A stretch of 40,486 bases of DNA from an uncultured bacterium (GCA_905215625.1 CAJMQQ010000019.1:1-40486), one strand, 5' to 3'. Counted from the stretch's first letter, positions 7,478-16,890 are shown. Numbers and translations are program-made. Notes: a model not told the origin generated them from the sequence alone.

Positions 7478-8398
7478 ATGAGCAGAACTGCATTTATTTT
7501 CCCTGGACAGGGCGCACAGGTATGCGGCATGGGAAAAGATTTTTACGAGAAAACAGAAACAGGCCGTCAGATTTATGACCAGGCAACCAGACTTCTGGGA
7601 TTTTCCATGCCGGAACTTTGTTTCGAAAAAAATGACCGGCTGGATATTACGGAATATACCCAGGCCGCTCTGGTAACCACCAGTATTGCCATGATGAAGG
7701 TATTGGAAGAAGCCGGTATCCGTCCGGATGTAACAGCTGGTTTAAGTCTGGGAGAGTATGCTGCGCTGACTGCGGCAGAAGTAATGAGCGCAGATGATGC
7801 CATTACAGCGGTTCGCCAGAGAGGAATTTTGATGCAGCAGGAGGTTCCGGCAGGAATCGGATCTATGGCAGCGATTCTGGCATTGGATGCCCAGACCATT
7901 GAAACGGTTCTTTCCTCTATGGAGGACGTCTGGATTGCCAACTATAACTGCCCAGGACAAATTGTCATTTCCGGCAGAAAAGAAGCAGTAGAAGAAGCTT
8001 GTGTAAAATTAAAAGAAGCAGGAGCCAAAAGGACGGTAGTTCTCAATGTCAGCGGCCCGTTCCATTCCAAAATGCTGGAAGGGGCAGGAAAAAAGCTGGG
8101 GCAGGTTCTGGATGCCATTGAAATCCGGAAACCAGTGATTCCTTATGCGGCAAATGTAACGGCAGAGTATGTAACCGAAGCAGATCCTATTAAACGGCTG
8201 TTAATGGAACAGGTATCCTCTTCTGTCCGCTGGCAGCAGAGTGTAGAAACCATGCTGAAAGACGGCGTAGATACTTTTATTGAAATCGGTCCTGGAAGAA
8301 CTCTGGCCGGATTTGTAAAGAAAATCAGCAGGGATGTTAAAATATTGAATGTAGGAACGCTGGAAGACATAGAAAAGACAGTGGAGGCGCTTTCATAA
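7478..8398 (+). CDS. fabD: Malonyl-CoA:ACP transacylase
   Basis: A 306-residue acyltransferase that moves malonyl from CoA to ACP. The N-terminal FPGQGAQ motif, the nucleophile Ser90 in GLSLGEYAAL and His196 in GPFHSKM are present and correctly spaced. ATG 7478 has a GGAAGGAG site upstream. The stop TAATG overlaps the start of fabG by one base. No irregularity is seen. Confidence 0.97.
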   Translation: MSRTAFIFPGQGAQVCGMGKDFYEKTETGRQIYDQATRLLGFSMPELCFEKNDRLDITEYTQAALVTTSIAMMKVLEEAGIRPDVTAGLSLGEYAALTAAEVMSADDAITAVRQRGILMQQEVPAGIGSMAAILALDAQTIETVLSSMEDVWIANYNCPGQIVISGRKEAVEEACVKLKEAGAKRTVVLNVSGPFHSKMLEGAGKKLGQVLDAIEIRKPVIPYAANVTAEYVTEADPIKRLLMEQVSSSVRWQQSVETMLKDGVDTFIEIGPGRTLAGFVKKISRDVKILNVGTLEDIEKTVEALS

Positions 8399-9147
8399 TG
8401 GAGAAACTTCTGGAAAATAAAGTAGCAGTAATCACCGGAGCAAGCCGGGGAATTGGACGTCAGATTGCTTGTTCCATGGCAAAAGAAGGGGCGATTGTGA
8501 TTGTAAATTACAATGGCTCAAAAGAAAGGGCAGACGAGGCGGCAGAAGAAATCCGGAAATCCGGAGGACAGGCAGAGACGTACCAGTGCGATGTAGCGGA
8601 TTTTAACCAGGCGGCAGGCCTGATGGAGTACGTGATAAAAACCTACGGCCGTGTGGATATTCTGGTAAACAACGCCGGAATTACCAGAGACAACCTGTTA
8701 ATGAAAATGTCGGAAGAAGAGTTTGACGCAGTATTAAATACCAATTTAAAAGGGGCCTTTAACTGTATCCGTCATGTTTCCAGACAGATGATTAAGCAGA
8801 GAAGCGGAAAAATCATTAATATTTCTTCCGTATCCGGAGTGTTGGGCAATGCAGGACAAGCCAATTACAGTGCTTCTAAGGCTGGAATTATCGGACTTAC
8901 CAAATCTGCTGCAAGGGAAATGGCAAGCAGAAACATTACCGTAAACGCCATTGCGCCAGGATTTATTGATACGGAAATGACACAGGTATTATCAGAGTCT
9001 GTACGGACAGCAGCAGAAGCCCAGATTCCTATGAAGCATTTTGGAAAAACAGAAGATATTGCAGATATGGCAGTTTTCCTTGCTTCTGGCCGGGCAGGAT
9101 ATATTACTGGACAGGTAATCCATGTAGACGGTGGTATGGCCATGTAA
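8398..9147 (+). CDS. fabG: 3-oxoacyl-ACP reductase
   Basis: A 249-residue classical short-chain dehydrogenase/reductase. The NADP(H)-binding GASRGIG is at residues 14-20, the NNAG motif follows at 91-94, and the catalytic residues are Ser144, Tyr157 and Lys161 (NYSASK). It reduces beta-ketoacyl-ACP to beta-hydroxyacyl-ACP with NADPH. Start ATG overlaps the fabD stop, so expression is translationally coupled. The C-terminus (ITGQVIHVDGGMAM) is the canonical FabG end. Confidence 0.97.
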   Translation: MEKLLENKVAVITGASRGIGRQIACSMAKEGAIVIVNYNGSKERADEAAEEIRKSGGQAETYQCDVADFNQAAGLMEYVIKTYGRVDILVNNAGITRDNLLMKMSEEEFDAVLNTNLKGAFNCIRHVSRQMIKQRSGKIINISSVSGVLGNAGQANYSASKAGIIGLTKSAAREMASRNITVNAIAPGFIDTEMTQVLSESVRTAAEAQIPMKHFGKTEDIADMAVFLASGRAGYITGQVIHVDGGMAM

Positions 9148-9180
9148 GCCAGCCAATCCGAAAATAAAGGAGACAGATTT

Positions 9181-10419
9181 ATGAATAGAAGAGTCGTTGT
9201 AACCGGTATGGGAGCTATTACTCCAATCGGCAATGATGTAGAATCCTTTTGGAAAGGATTGAAGGAAAAAAAGCTGGGTTTTGGCCCTATCACTTACTTT
9301 GATACGACAGAATATAAGGCAAAGCTGGCAGCACAGGTAAAGGATTTTGACGCCAGACAATATATGGATGCAAAAGCAGCCAGAAGAATGGAGCCATTTT
9401 CCCAGTTTGCGGTAGCAGCTTCCAAAGAAGCGCTGGCAGATGCAGGAATCGACATGGAAAAAGAAGATGCGTACCGGGTAGGCGTCAGCGTTGGCTCTGG
9501 TATCGGAAGTCTTCAGTCAGTAGAAAAAGAACATAAAAAGCTTTTGGAAAAAGGCCCATCCAGGGTAAATCCTCTTTTAGTTCCTATGATGATCAGCAAC
9601 ATGGCGGCTGGAAATGTTGCCATTCAGTTTGGTTTAAAGGGAAAATGTATTAGCGTAGTAACCGCCTGCGCAACGGGTACCCATTCCATTGGCGAAGCCT
9701 TTCGGGCAATCCAGTACGGCGAGGCAGATGTGATGCTGGCAGGAGGAACCGAATCAAGCATTACTCCATTAGGAGTAGCAGGATTTACAGCCCTTACAGC
9801 CCTGTCCACCTCAGAAGATCCAGAACACGCGTCCAGACCATTTGACGAAAACAGGGACGGATTTGTCATGGGAGAAGGAGCAGGCGTGGTTGTACTGGAA
9901 TCCTTAGAACACGCCAAAAACAGAGGGGCAAAGATCCTGGCAGAGGTAGTCGGATACGGCGCAACCTGCGACGCATATCACATTACTTCTCCCGCAGAAG
10001 ACGGAAGCGGCGCAGCAAAGGCTATGGAATTTGCCATGAAAGACGCCGGAATCACTCCACAGGACATCGACTACATCAATGCCCATGGAACCAGTACCCA
10101 CCATAACGATTTGTTTGAAACCAAGGCTATTAAGCTGGCGCTGGGAGACCATGCTTACCAGGTAAAGATTAATTCTACCAAATCTATGATTGGCCACTTA
10201 TTAGGAGCAGCCGGCGGCGTAGAACTGATTGCCTGCGTAAAAGCCATAGAAGACGGATTTGTCCATGCAACAGCAGGACTAGAAACAAAGGGAGAAGGCT
10301 GTGATCTGGATTATACCATGGGAGAAGGCGTTTCCGTGAATATAGAATACGCGCTCAGCAATTCCCTTGGATTTGGCGGCCACAATGCCAGCCTGATCGT
10401 AAAGAAATTCAGCGAATAA
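9181..10419 (+). CDS. fabF: Beta-ketoacyl-ACP synthase II
   Basis: A 412-residue KAS II condensing enzyme which elongates acyl-ACP with malonyl-ACP. The Cys-His-His triad is Cys163 (TACATG), His302 (NAHGTST) and His339 (MIGHLLGAAG). The family-typical GFGGHNASL ending is present. AAAGGAG lies before ATG 9181. It is probably the only elongating synthase here, as no fabB is seen, and it may influence membrane fluidity. Confidence 0.97.
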   Translation: MNRRVVVTGMGAITPIGNDVESFWKGLKEKKLGFGPITYFDTTEYKAKLAAQVKDFDARQYMDAKAARRMEPFSQFAVAASKEALADAGIDMEKEDAYRVGVSVGSGIGSLQSVEKEHKKLLEKGPSRVNPLLVPMMISNMAAGNVAIQFGLKGKCISVVTACATGTHSIGEAFRAIQYGEADVMLAGGTESSITPLGVAGFTALTALSTSEDPEHASRPFDENRDGFVMGEGAGVVVLESLEHAKNRGAKILAEVVGYGATCDAYHITSPAEDGSGAAKAMEFAMKDAGITPQDIDYINAHGTSTHHNDLFETKAIKLALGDHAYQVKINSTKSMIGHLLGAAGGVELIACVKAIEDGFVHATAGLETKGEGCDLDYTMGEGVSVNIEYALSNSLGFGGHNASLIVKKFSE

Positions 10420-10439
10420 CAGGAAAGGCGGAGACGGTT

Positions 10440-10865
10440 ATGGAAATTAATGAGATTATGAAGCTGATTCAGGCAGTATCAGATTATGGACTGAGCAGTT
10501 TTGAGTTAGAAGAAGGAAATATTAAGATTGCTCTCAAAAAGGAAAAAGCATCTGGAACTGTACAGATATCCGGAAGTGCAGCGGAACCTGTTTCCATACT
10601 GGAAAAAAAGACAGAACCGGATATTGGATCCGACAAGGTAATGACTTCCCCACTGGTAGGTACTTTTTACAGCGCTTCTTCCCCGGATGCCGAAAACTTT
10701 GTCCAGGTAGGGGATCATGTGAAAAAGGGTCAGGTACTGGGAATTATTGAAGCAATGAAGCTGATGAATGAAATCGAAAGCGATTTTGACGGTATTGTAG
10801 AAGCGATTTTAGTAAATAACGAAGATGTGGTGGAATACGGTCAGCCATTATTCAGGATTCGTTAA
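10440..10865 (+). CDS. accB: Biotin carboxyl carrier protein of acetyl-CoA carboxylase
   Basis: A 141-residue protein with a short helical N-terminus, a variable linker (~35-65) and a C-terminal biotinyl domain. The biotinylated lysine is Lys107 in EAMKLMN. The thumb-like segment seen in Gram-negative BCCP (SPLVGTFYSASSPDAENFVQVG) is present. It carries carboxybiotin between AccC and the AccDA carboxyltransferase. The start ATG at 10440 is preceded by AGGAAAGG. The gene sits between fabF and fabZ as in other Firmicute fab operons. Confidence 0.95.
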   Translation: MEINEIMKLIQAVSDYGLSSFELEEGNIKIALKKEKASGTVQISGSAAEPVSILEKKTEPDIGSDKVMTSPLVGTFYSASSPDAENFVQVGDHVKKGQVLGIIEAMKLMNEIESDFDGIVEAILVNNEDVVEYGQPLFRIR

Positions 10866-10879
10866 AAGGAGAGTTTGCT

Positions 10880-11302
10880 ATGTTGGGAATTAAAGAAATT
10901 CAGGAAATTATTCCGCACCGCCATCCATTTCTGCTGATTGATTGTATCGAAGAGTTAGAGCCAGGAGTACGGGCAGTTGGATATAAATCCGTTACGTATA
11001 ATGAACCGTTTTTTGCAGGCCATTTTCCGCAGGAACCGGTTATGCCGGGCGTGTTAATCGTAGAAGCGCTGGCTCAGACCGGAGCAGTTGCTATCCTGGG
11101 TCTTGAAGAAAATAAAGGAAAGATTGCGTATTTTGGAGCAATTAACAATGCAAAATTTAAGCATAAGGTAGTTCCAGGAGACCGGCTTCGTCTGGAATGC
11201 GAGATTATCAGACAGAAAGGTCCGGTAGGAGTGGGAAAAGCGACTGCTACGGTAGACGGAAAAATTGCAGTATCTGCAGAATTAACTTTTATGATTGGGT
11301 AG
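10880..11302 (+). CDS. fabZ: 3-hydroxyacyl-ACP dehydratase
   Basis: A 140-residue hot-dog fold dehydratase that removes water from beta-hydroxyacyl-ACP. The diagnostic PHRHPFLLID block is at residues 12-21. Catalytic His48 lies in AGHFP and Glu62 in MPGVLIVEALAQ. AAAAGGAGAG precedes ATG 10880. No fabA or fabM is present in the window, so how unsaturated acyl chains are made, if at all, is not explained by this operon. Confidence 0.96.
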   Translation: MLGIKEIQEIIPHRHPFLLIDCIEELEPGVRAVGYKSVTYNEPFFAGHFPQEPVMPGVLIVEALAQTGAVAILGLEENKGKIAYFGAINNAKFKHKVVPGDRLRLECEIIRQKGPVGVGKATATVDGKIAVSAELTFMIG

Positions 11303-11311
11303 GAGATTGCC

Positions 11312-12664
11312 ATGTTTCAGAAAATTTTGGTTGCCAACCGGGGAGAGATTGCAGTTCGGATTATACGGGCCTGCAGAGAAATGGGAATTAAAACAGTTGC
11401 AGTATATTCAGAGGCAGATAAAGACGCCCTTCATACATTGCTGGCGGATGAAGCCATCTGTATTGGGCCGGCGCCTTCTTCCAAAAGCTATCTGGATATG
11501 GAACGGATTCTGACTGCGACCGTTGCCATGAAAGCAGATGCGATCCATCCCGGATTTGGCTTCCTTTCTGAAAATGCCCGATTTGCAGAACTTTGCGAGA
11601 AATGTAAGATTGCATTTATCGGGCCATCAGCATCTGTGATTCACAAAATGGGCAATAAATCGGAAGCTAGAAAAACTATGATGGAAGCAGGAGTTCCGGT
11701 TGTTCCAGGTACGAAAGAATCTGTAATAGACATGGAACGAGGGCTGGAACTGGCTAAAAATATTGGATTTCCGGTCATGATTAAAGCGGCTTTAGGCGGC
11801 GGCGGAAAGGGAATGAGAATTTCCAGAAGTGAGGAAGATTTCCCGGGAAATTTCCAGAACGCCCAGCAGGAGGCCGTAAAGGGATTTTCCGATGATACCA
11901 TGTATATTGAAAAATATATTGAGAATCCCAGGCACGTAGAATTTCAGATTCTGGCAGATAAATTCGGCAATGTGATTCATTTGGGAGAACGGGACTGTTC
12001 GATTCAGAGAAGACACCAGAAAGTGCTGGAAGAGTCTCCCTGCATTGCGATTTCAGAAGAACTGAGAGAAAAAATGGGGGCTGCCGCGGTAACGGCTGCC
12101 AGGGCAGTACACTACGAAAATGCAGGAACCATTGAATTTTTGCTGGATAAACATAATCAATTTTATTTTATGGAAATGAATACCAGAATCCAGGTAGAGC
12201 ATCCGGTTACAGAACTGGTTTCTGGTCTGGATTTAATCAAAGAACAGATTTTAATTGCTGCAGGCGAACCTCTTCTTATTACCCAGGATCAGGTATCATT
12301 AAGAGGCCACGCTATCGAGTGCCGGATTAATGCAGAAAATCCGAAAAAGAATTTTATGCCCTGTCCGGGAAAAATTACCAGTGTCCATATTCCAGGAGGC
12401 AATGGGGTCAGAGTCGATACCCATATTTATCAGGATTATCAGGTTCCGGCCAATTATGATTCTATGCTGTTAAAGCTGATTGTCCATGGAAAAGACAGAG
12501 AAGAAGCAATTGCCAAAATGCGCAGTGCCCTTGGAGAACTGATTATCGAGGGAATTGAGACAAATCTGGATTTCCTTTATGAGATTTTAGATAATCAGGC
12601 GTTTGAAGAAGGAAAAACCGATACGGATTTTATTGGAACTTATTTTCCGGAATACTGCAGATAG
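11312..12664 (+). CDS. accC: Biotin carboxylase subunit of acetyl-CoA carboxylase
   Basis: A 450-residue ATP-grasp enzyme that carboxylates the biotin of AccB with ATP and bicarbonate. N-terminal ILVANRGEIAVRIIRACREMG, the ATP-binding GGGGKGM loop (about residues 160-170), the EMNTRIQVEHPVTE catalytic block and the biotin carboxylase C-terminal domain (from ~residue 330) are all in order. Length is standard. AGGAG lies before ATG 11312. Confidence 0.97.
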   Translation: MFQKILVANRGEIAVRIIRACREMGIKTVAVYSEADKDALHTLLADEAICIGPAPSSKSYLDMERILTATVAMKADAIHPGFGFLSENARFAELCEKCKIAFIGPSASVIHKMGNKSEARKTMMEAGVPVVPGTKESVIDMERGLELAKNIGFPVMIKAALGGGGKGMRISRSEEDFPGNFQNAQQEAVKGFSDDTMYIEKYIENPRHVEFQILADKFGNVIHLGERDCSIQRRHQKVLEESPCIAISEELREKMGAAAVTAARAVHYENAGTIEFLLDKHNQFYFMEMNTRIQVEHPVTELVSGLDLIKEQILIAAGEPLLITQDQVSLRGHAIECRINAENPKKNFMPCPGKITSVHIPGGNGVRVDTHIYQDYQVPANYDSMLLKLIVHGKDREEAIAKMRSALGELIIEGIETNLDFLYEILDNQAFEEGKTDTDFIGTYFPEYCR

Positions 12665-12696
12665 CCGGAAATTTGCTGTAAAGGGGAGAGATTGTA

Positions 12697-14427
12697 ATGC
12701 TGAAAGATATGTTTAAGAAAACATACACCCGAATCGATTCAAAATACAGACCGTCAAACACAGAGGAAGAGCCGAATATTCCGGAAGGGCTTTGGCGCAA
12801 GTGCAATAAGTGCGGACAGCCGATCTATGTGGAAGATGTGAAAAACAATGATTATGTCTGTCCCAAATGCGGTGGATATTTCAGGGTTCATGCCCGCAGA
12901 AGAATCGAGATTACAGTGGATGAAGGAACCTTTGAAGAATGGGATAAGGAGATGGGATTTTCCAATCCATTGGATTTTCCAGGTTATGAAAAAAAGGTTG
13001 TCGCAGCAAGGGAAAAGACAGGACTGGATGAAGCGGTCGTGACCGGAAGCGGAACAATCGGCGGCCATAAAGCGGCTGTCGGCGTCTGTGACGCCAGATT
13101 TCTGATGAGCAGCATGGGTTATGTGGTAGGCGAGAAAATTACCAGAATGGTAGAGAGAGCCACCAGGGAAGCGTTGCCGGTAATCCTGTTCGCCTGTTCC
13201 GGCGGCGCCAGAATGCAGGAGGGAATGGTTTCCCTGATGCAGATGGCAAAGACTTCTGCAGCCTTAAAGCGTCACAGGGAGGCAGGACAGCTTTATATTT
13301 CAGTTCTGACGGATCCGACGACAGGCGGGGTAACGGCAAGCTTTGCCATGTTAGGGGATATTATTCTGGCAGAGCCGAAAGCATTAATTGGATTTGCAGG
13401 CCCCAGAGTGATTGAGCAGACCATTGGGCAGAAGCTTCCGGAAGGATTTCAGAGATCAGAATTTTTATTAGACCATGGATTTGTAGATAAAATCGTGGAA
13501 CGCAGGGAGATGAAAGAAAACCTGGCAAGGATTCTGAAGATCCACGAAAAACAGGATGAAGCCAGAGAAACTCTCAGAAAATCAGTTGGAGAAAATAGCT
13601 GGAACAATCTTCTTTCCCTGGATTCTGAGGCAGAAAAAACACAGGGAAAATCTCCCTGGGATACGGTTTTATTATCTCGAAAGCCGGATCGCCCTACTGC
13701 GTTAGACTATATAGAGAGTCTGTTTGATGATTTTATGGAATTTCATGGGGATCGCTGCTTTCGGGATGACGGCGCGGTTGTTGGCGGAATCGCCATGTTT
13801 CATGGCGTGCCGGTTACCGTAATCGGCCAGCAGAAAGGACGGAACACCAAAGAGAATATTAAGCGGAATTTTGGTATGCCGTCTCCGGAAGGATACCGGA
13901 AAGCGCTGCGGCTGATGAAAGAGGCAGAGCAGTTTCATCGGCCTGTTATCTTCTTTGTCGATACTCCTGGCGCGTTTTGCGGAATTGAGGCAGAAGAACG
14001 GGGGCAGGGAGAAGCCATTGCCAGAAATCTGTTTGAACTGTCTTCTTTAAAAACTCCGGTTCTTTCTATTGTGATTGGAGAAGGCGGAAGCGGCGGCGCT
14101 CTGGCTCTGGCTGTGGCCAATCAGGTATGGATGATGGAAAACAGCGTGTATTCCGTTTTGTCACCGGAAGGATTTGCGTCCATTCTGTGGAAAGACAGCA
14201 AAAAAGCGCCAGAAGCAGCAAGAGTGATGAAAATGACAGCCAGGGATTTAAAAGAACTCCATCTAGTCGAGCACGTAATACCGGAAAAAACTCCGGCGAC
14301 CATGGAAACAATTTCAGAAATCGCTGCAGATATAGATGCTGCTATGAGAGTATTTTTTAGTGAATTTGCAGAGGTATCAGGAGAAGAGGCGGCGATGCTC
14401 CGCTACGAGAGATTTAGGAGGATGTAA
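12697..14427 (+). CDS. accDA: Fused acetyl-CoA carboxylase carboxyltransferase beta-alpha (AccD-AccA)
   Basis: A 576-residue protein in one uninterrupted frame. Residues ~30-300 are AccD: a zinc ribbon with cysteines in CNKCG and CPKCG, then the carboxyltransferase core with FACSGGARMQEG and TDPTTGGVTASFAMLGD. Residues ~315-576 are AccA, from SPWDTV, with GDRCFRDDGAVVGG, FFVDTPGAFCG and GEGGSGGALA. The usual coiled N-terminus of stand-alone AccA is replaced by a linker of about 25 residues. The enzyme moves carboxyl from biotin to acetyl-CoA to make malonyl-CoA. Normally accD and accA are separate genes side by side, so this is a fusion of neighbours with fixed 1:1 stoichiometry. Two bases separate it from the next gene. 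Confidence 0.95.
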   Translation: MLKDMFKKTYTRIDSKYRPSNTEEEPNIPEGLWRKCNKCGQPIYVEDVKNNDYVCPKCGGYFRVHARRRIEITVDEGTFEEWDKEMGFSNPLDFPGYEKKVVAAREKTGLDEAVVTGSGTIGGHKAAVGVCDARFLMSSMGYVVGEKITRMVERATREALPVILFACSGGARMQEGMVSLMQMAKTSAALKRHREAGQLYISVLTDPTTGGVTASFAMLGDIILAEPKALIGFAGPRVIEQTIGQKLPEGFQRSEFLLDHGFVDKIVERREMKENLARILKIHEKQDEARETLRKSVGENSWNNLLSLDSEAEKTQGKSPWDTVLLSRKPDRPTALDYIESLFDDFMEFHGDRCFRDDGAVVGGIAMFHGVPVTVIGQQKGRNTKENIKRNFGMPSPEGYRKALRLMKEAEQFHRPVIFFVDTPGAFCGIEAEERGQGEAIARNLFELSSLKTPVLSIVIGEGGSGGALALAVANQVWMMENSVYSVLSPEGFASILWKDSKKAPEAARVMKMTARDLKELHLVEHVIPEKTPATMETISEIAADIDAAMRVFFSEFAEVSGEEAAMLRYERFRRM

Positions 14428-14429
14428 AA

Positions 14430-15554
14430 ATGGGAAGATATAATCCTCTGATAGTAGGAGATTTGGTAGTTGAAAATCCAGTTGTCCAGGGCGGCATGGG
14501 AGTAGGAATCAGTCTGTCCGGTCTTGCAGGAGCTGTGGCAAAAGCAGGAGGCATGGGAATTATTTCTGCAGCCCAGATCGGGTTTCGGGAGCCAGAATTT
14601 GAAAAAAATCCTCAGAAAGCCAATTTAAAAGCCATTGTTTCAGAACTGAGAAAGGCCAGAGAGATTGCCGGTTCAGGTTCGTCAGAATATGGCAATGGAA
14701 AACGCCGCCCGGTTCTGGGATTTAATATTATGGTTGCTACGAAAAATTATATGGACTATGTCCGTACTGCAGTGGAAGCAGGAGCTGACATTATTATCTC
14801 CGGTGCGGGGCTTCCGATACACCTTCCAGAGTATGTCAAAGGGGCAAAAACCAAGATTGCGCCTATTGTATCTTCTGCGAAATCTGCATCGGTTATCCTG
14901 AAGATGTGGGACAGAAAGTACGGCAGAACAGCAGATATGGTAGTAATCGAAGGCCCGTTAGCAGGCGGCCATTTGGGATTTCACAGAGAAGAACTGACAG
15001 AATATGGGGCAGATACCGGAAATGTTCCGGAAACCTACCGCCAGTCTGCTTATGAGGCAGAAATCCGCAGTATTCTGGAGGTTGTACAGGAATATGAAAG
15101 AAAATATGATTGCGCGATTCCGACGGTCAGCGCAGGCGGAGTGTTTACCAGAGAAGATATGGCGCGCCATATGGCTCTCGGAGTAAATGGCGTTCAGGTA
15201 GGAACCCGATTTGTCACGACGAAAGAATGTGATGCGCCTATGGCTTATAAGCAGTCGTATATTGATGCAAAAAAAGAGGACATTGTAATCGTAAAAAGTC
15301 CAGTCGGAATGCCTGGACGTGCGATTAACAATGGGTTTATCAAACGGGTGAGTGGGGAAAAAGAAAAAATCACCCATTGTTTCCAATGTCTGGAACACTG
15401 CAATCCAGCAGAAGTGCCTTACTGTATTACCCAGGCATTGATTCGGGCTGCAAAAGGGCAGGTGGAAGACGCCCTTTTATTCTGCGGCGCCAACGCTTTC
15501 CAGTGCAGTAAAATTGAAACAGCAGAAGAAGTAATCAAAGACTTGTGTATGTAG
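14430..15554 (+). CDS. FabK/nitronate-monooxygenase-like flavoprotein with C-terminal cysteine cluster
   Basis: A 374-residue TIM-barrel flavoprotein related to FabK: PVVQGGMGVGISLSGLAGAV at the start, GPLAGGHLGF with His181 and the phosphate-binding SAGGVFTRED and GVNGVQVGTRF motifs. It is about 65 residues longer than FabK and ends in a cysteine-rich segment (Cys317, 320, 324, 332, then 352 and 359), of CxxCxxxC-x7-C spacing, that could hold a metal or Fe-S cluster. It lies two bases after accDA with GGAGG in front, so it is a true operon member. Candidate roles are a second enoyl reductase, an enzyme acting on an oxidised or nitro acyl species, or an electron donor for FabK. The family is certain; the reaction is unknown. 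Confidence 0.8.
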   Translation: MGRYNPLIVGDLVVENPVVQGGMGVGISLSGLAGAVAKAGGMGIISAAQIGFREPEFEKNPQKANLKAIVSELRKAREIAGSGSSEYGNGKRRPVLGFNIMVATKNYMDYVRTAVEAGADIIISGAGLPIHLPEYVKGAKTKIAPIVSSAKSASVILKMWDRKYGRTADMVVIEGPLAGGHLGFHREELTEYGADTGNVPETYRQSAYEAEIRSILEVVQEYERKYDCAIPTVSAGGVFTREDMARHMALGVNGVQVGTRFVTTKECDAPMAYKQSYIDAKKEDIVIVKSPVGMPGRAINNGFIKRVSGEKEKITHCFQCLEHCNPAEVPYCITQALIRAAKGQVEDALLFCGANAFQCSKIETAEEVIKDLCM

Positions 15555-15603
15555 AAAACACCTGACAGAACTGTGGATAACCTGCAGTTCTGTCAGGTGT
15601 TTT
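15555..15603 (+). terminator. Terminator of the fatty-acid synthesis operon
   Basis: A perfect 19-base-pair hairpin (15555-15573 with 15585-15603, 11-base loop) starts right at the stop codon and ends in TTTT. The A-run on the left arm would let it act on the minus strand as well. Confidence 0.92.
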
Positions 15604-15708
15604 GTGGTTAAAGGTGGTTTAAGTAAGACTCTACATTTACATAGGTAATAGTATTCGTTGCCATTTACACGTTTGGTAGAAATTGGGTATAAAAATCTAC
15701 TGAAAGAA

Positions 15709-16707
15709 CTATTTCGAATTTCTGATATAAGTTTCTCTTTCTACTAACTTAGCAGAAAGAACAATACGTTCCAAAGCTTCTTCTCCATTTAATAAAGACA
15801 TTAAAGTATTAATAGCGGTGGTACACATAAAATCAATCCGGTTATCAATACTAGTAAGATAAGGAGTACAACAGATAGCATAGTCAGAGTTATTAAATCC
15901 TATGACAGGAATAGACAGACCAACAGCATTTAAGGCTTGCAACGCGCCAACGGCTAAAATATCATCGGCAGATAAAATAGCATCAATGGGGTATCTTTTC
16001 TCTAAAAGATGTTCAATTTGATGTTTAGCACTCATTAATTCGTGGGTATCTAAAGGAACCTGGATACATGATGATTCTTCAGACAAACCACATTCTCGAA
16101 TTCCTTTTAAAAATCCTTCCCGTTTCTGACAGGCACTATAGGTAATATTATCTTCTAAAAAATAAATACTTCTGCATCCCGTCTTGTATAAATCCAATAC
16201 CAGATTATAAATGGCATTTTTTTCATCACAGGAAATATTATAAACGCCGGGAGCATTTACATATCCATTAATTACAATAATAGGAATGTGCTTGGCAATA
16301 AAAGTATAAGTTTCCAAGTCACTTTCATTTTCATAAGAAGAGCCAATTGTTAAAATGGCATCTACTTGTTTTGCTGCCAATAAATCAAAAATTTTTCTGT
16401 TATAAGGCCGGTAACCGCCAGTACAGCATAACAGGGAGTCAAAACCGTTACTGCGGAGTAAATGTTCTAATATAGACACGATTTTTGCATGGTTAATATC
16501 ATTCATTTCTGGACAAAGAATACCGATTGTTTTAGTAGACTTGGAATTGAGACCACGCGCAAAGATGTTTGGAGTAAAATTATTTTCTGCCATAACAGCC
16601 AAAACCCGTTCTCTGCTTTTTTGACTTACAGAGGGCTGATTATTAATAACTCTGGATACAGTGGCAACAGAGACACCGGAAAGCCTGGCAATGTCTTTAA
16701 TATTCAT
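15709..16707 (-). CDS. LacI-family transcriptional repressor
   Basis: A 332-residue regulator with an N-terminal LacI helix-turn-helix (MNIKDIARLSGVSVATVSRV), hinge helix, and a periplasmic-binding-protein-like sensor domain (from ~residue 55: TIGILCPEMNDI...). I start at ATG 16707, which follows AAGGAAGG by about 8 bases; an in-frame TTG at 16728 would add seven residues that include the Shine-Dalgarno. It is divergent from the ABC/isomerase/cupin operon. Two near-identical palindromes lie between them, one over the operon start, so it very probably represses that operon and possibly itself. LacI proteins usually sense a sugar or sugar derivative, a hint on the operon substrate. Confidence 0.93.
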   Translation of the reverse strand: MNIKDIARLSGVSVATVSRVINNQPSVSQKSRERVLAVMAENNFTPNIFARGLNSKSTKTIGILCPEMNDINHAKIVSILEHLLRSNGFDSLLCCTGGYRPYNRKIFDLLAAKQVDAILTIGSSYENESDLETYTFIAKHIPIIVINGYVNAPGVYNISCDEKNAIYNLVLDLYKTGCRSIYFLEDNITYSACQKREGFLKGIRECGLSEESSCIQVPLDTHELMSAKHQIEHLLEKRYPIDAILSADDILAVGALQALNAVGLSIPVIGFNNSDYAICCTPYLTSIDNRIDFMCTTAINTLMSLLNGEEALERIVLSAKLVERETYIRNSK

Positions 16708-16736
16708 AGGCAATGTCCTTCCTTTCAATCTATCTT

Positions 16737-16765
16737 ATTGTAACATAAATTACCAAAATTTACAA
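16737..16765 (-). promoter_or_regulatory. Promoter of the LacI-family gene
   Basis: On the minus strand TTGTAA (16760-16765), 17 bases, TACAAT (16737-16742), with TG one base before the -10. It is about 30 bases upstream of the ATG at 16707. Confidence 0.6.
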
Positions 16766-16793
16766 AGAGAATGAAGAAAAAATGAATGAAATA

Positions 16794-16807
16794 TGTAACT
16801 AGTAACA
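16794..16807. promoter_or_regulatory. LacI-family operator, distal copy
   Basis: TGTAACTAGTAACA is a near-perfect inverted repeat differing at one position from the perfect site at 16934-16947. It lies between the divergent promoters, about 30 bases upstream of the lacI-type gene's -35. The centre-to-centre distance to the other site is 140 bases. Confidence 0.75.
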
Positions 16808-16890
16808 TTTGAAACTATCATATTATTGGATAGAATATATAAAAATATGCGATATATATAAAATAAATAGGGCAAAATGCGGAAAAGCAC

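Noticed and set aside
16708..16728. TTG start adding seven residues to the LacI-family protein
   Set aside because: The added codons contain the Shine-Dalgarno of ATG 16707, and LacI-family proteins begin near this methionine.
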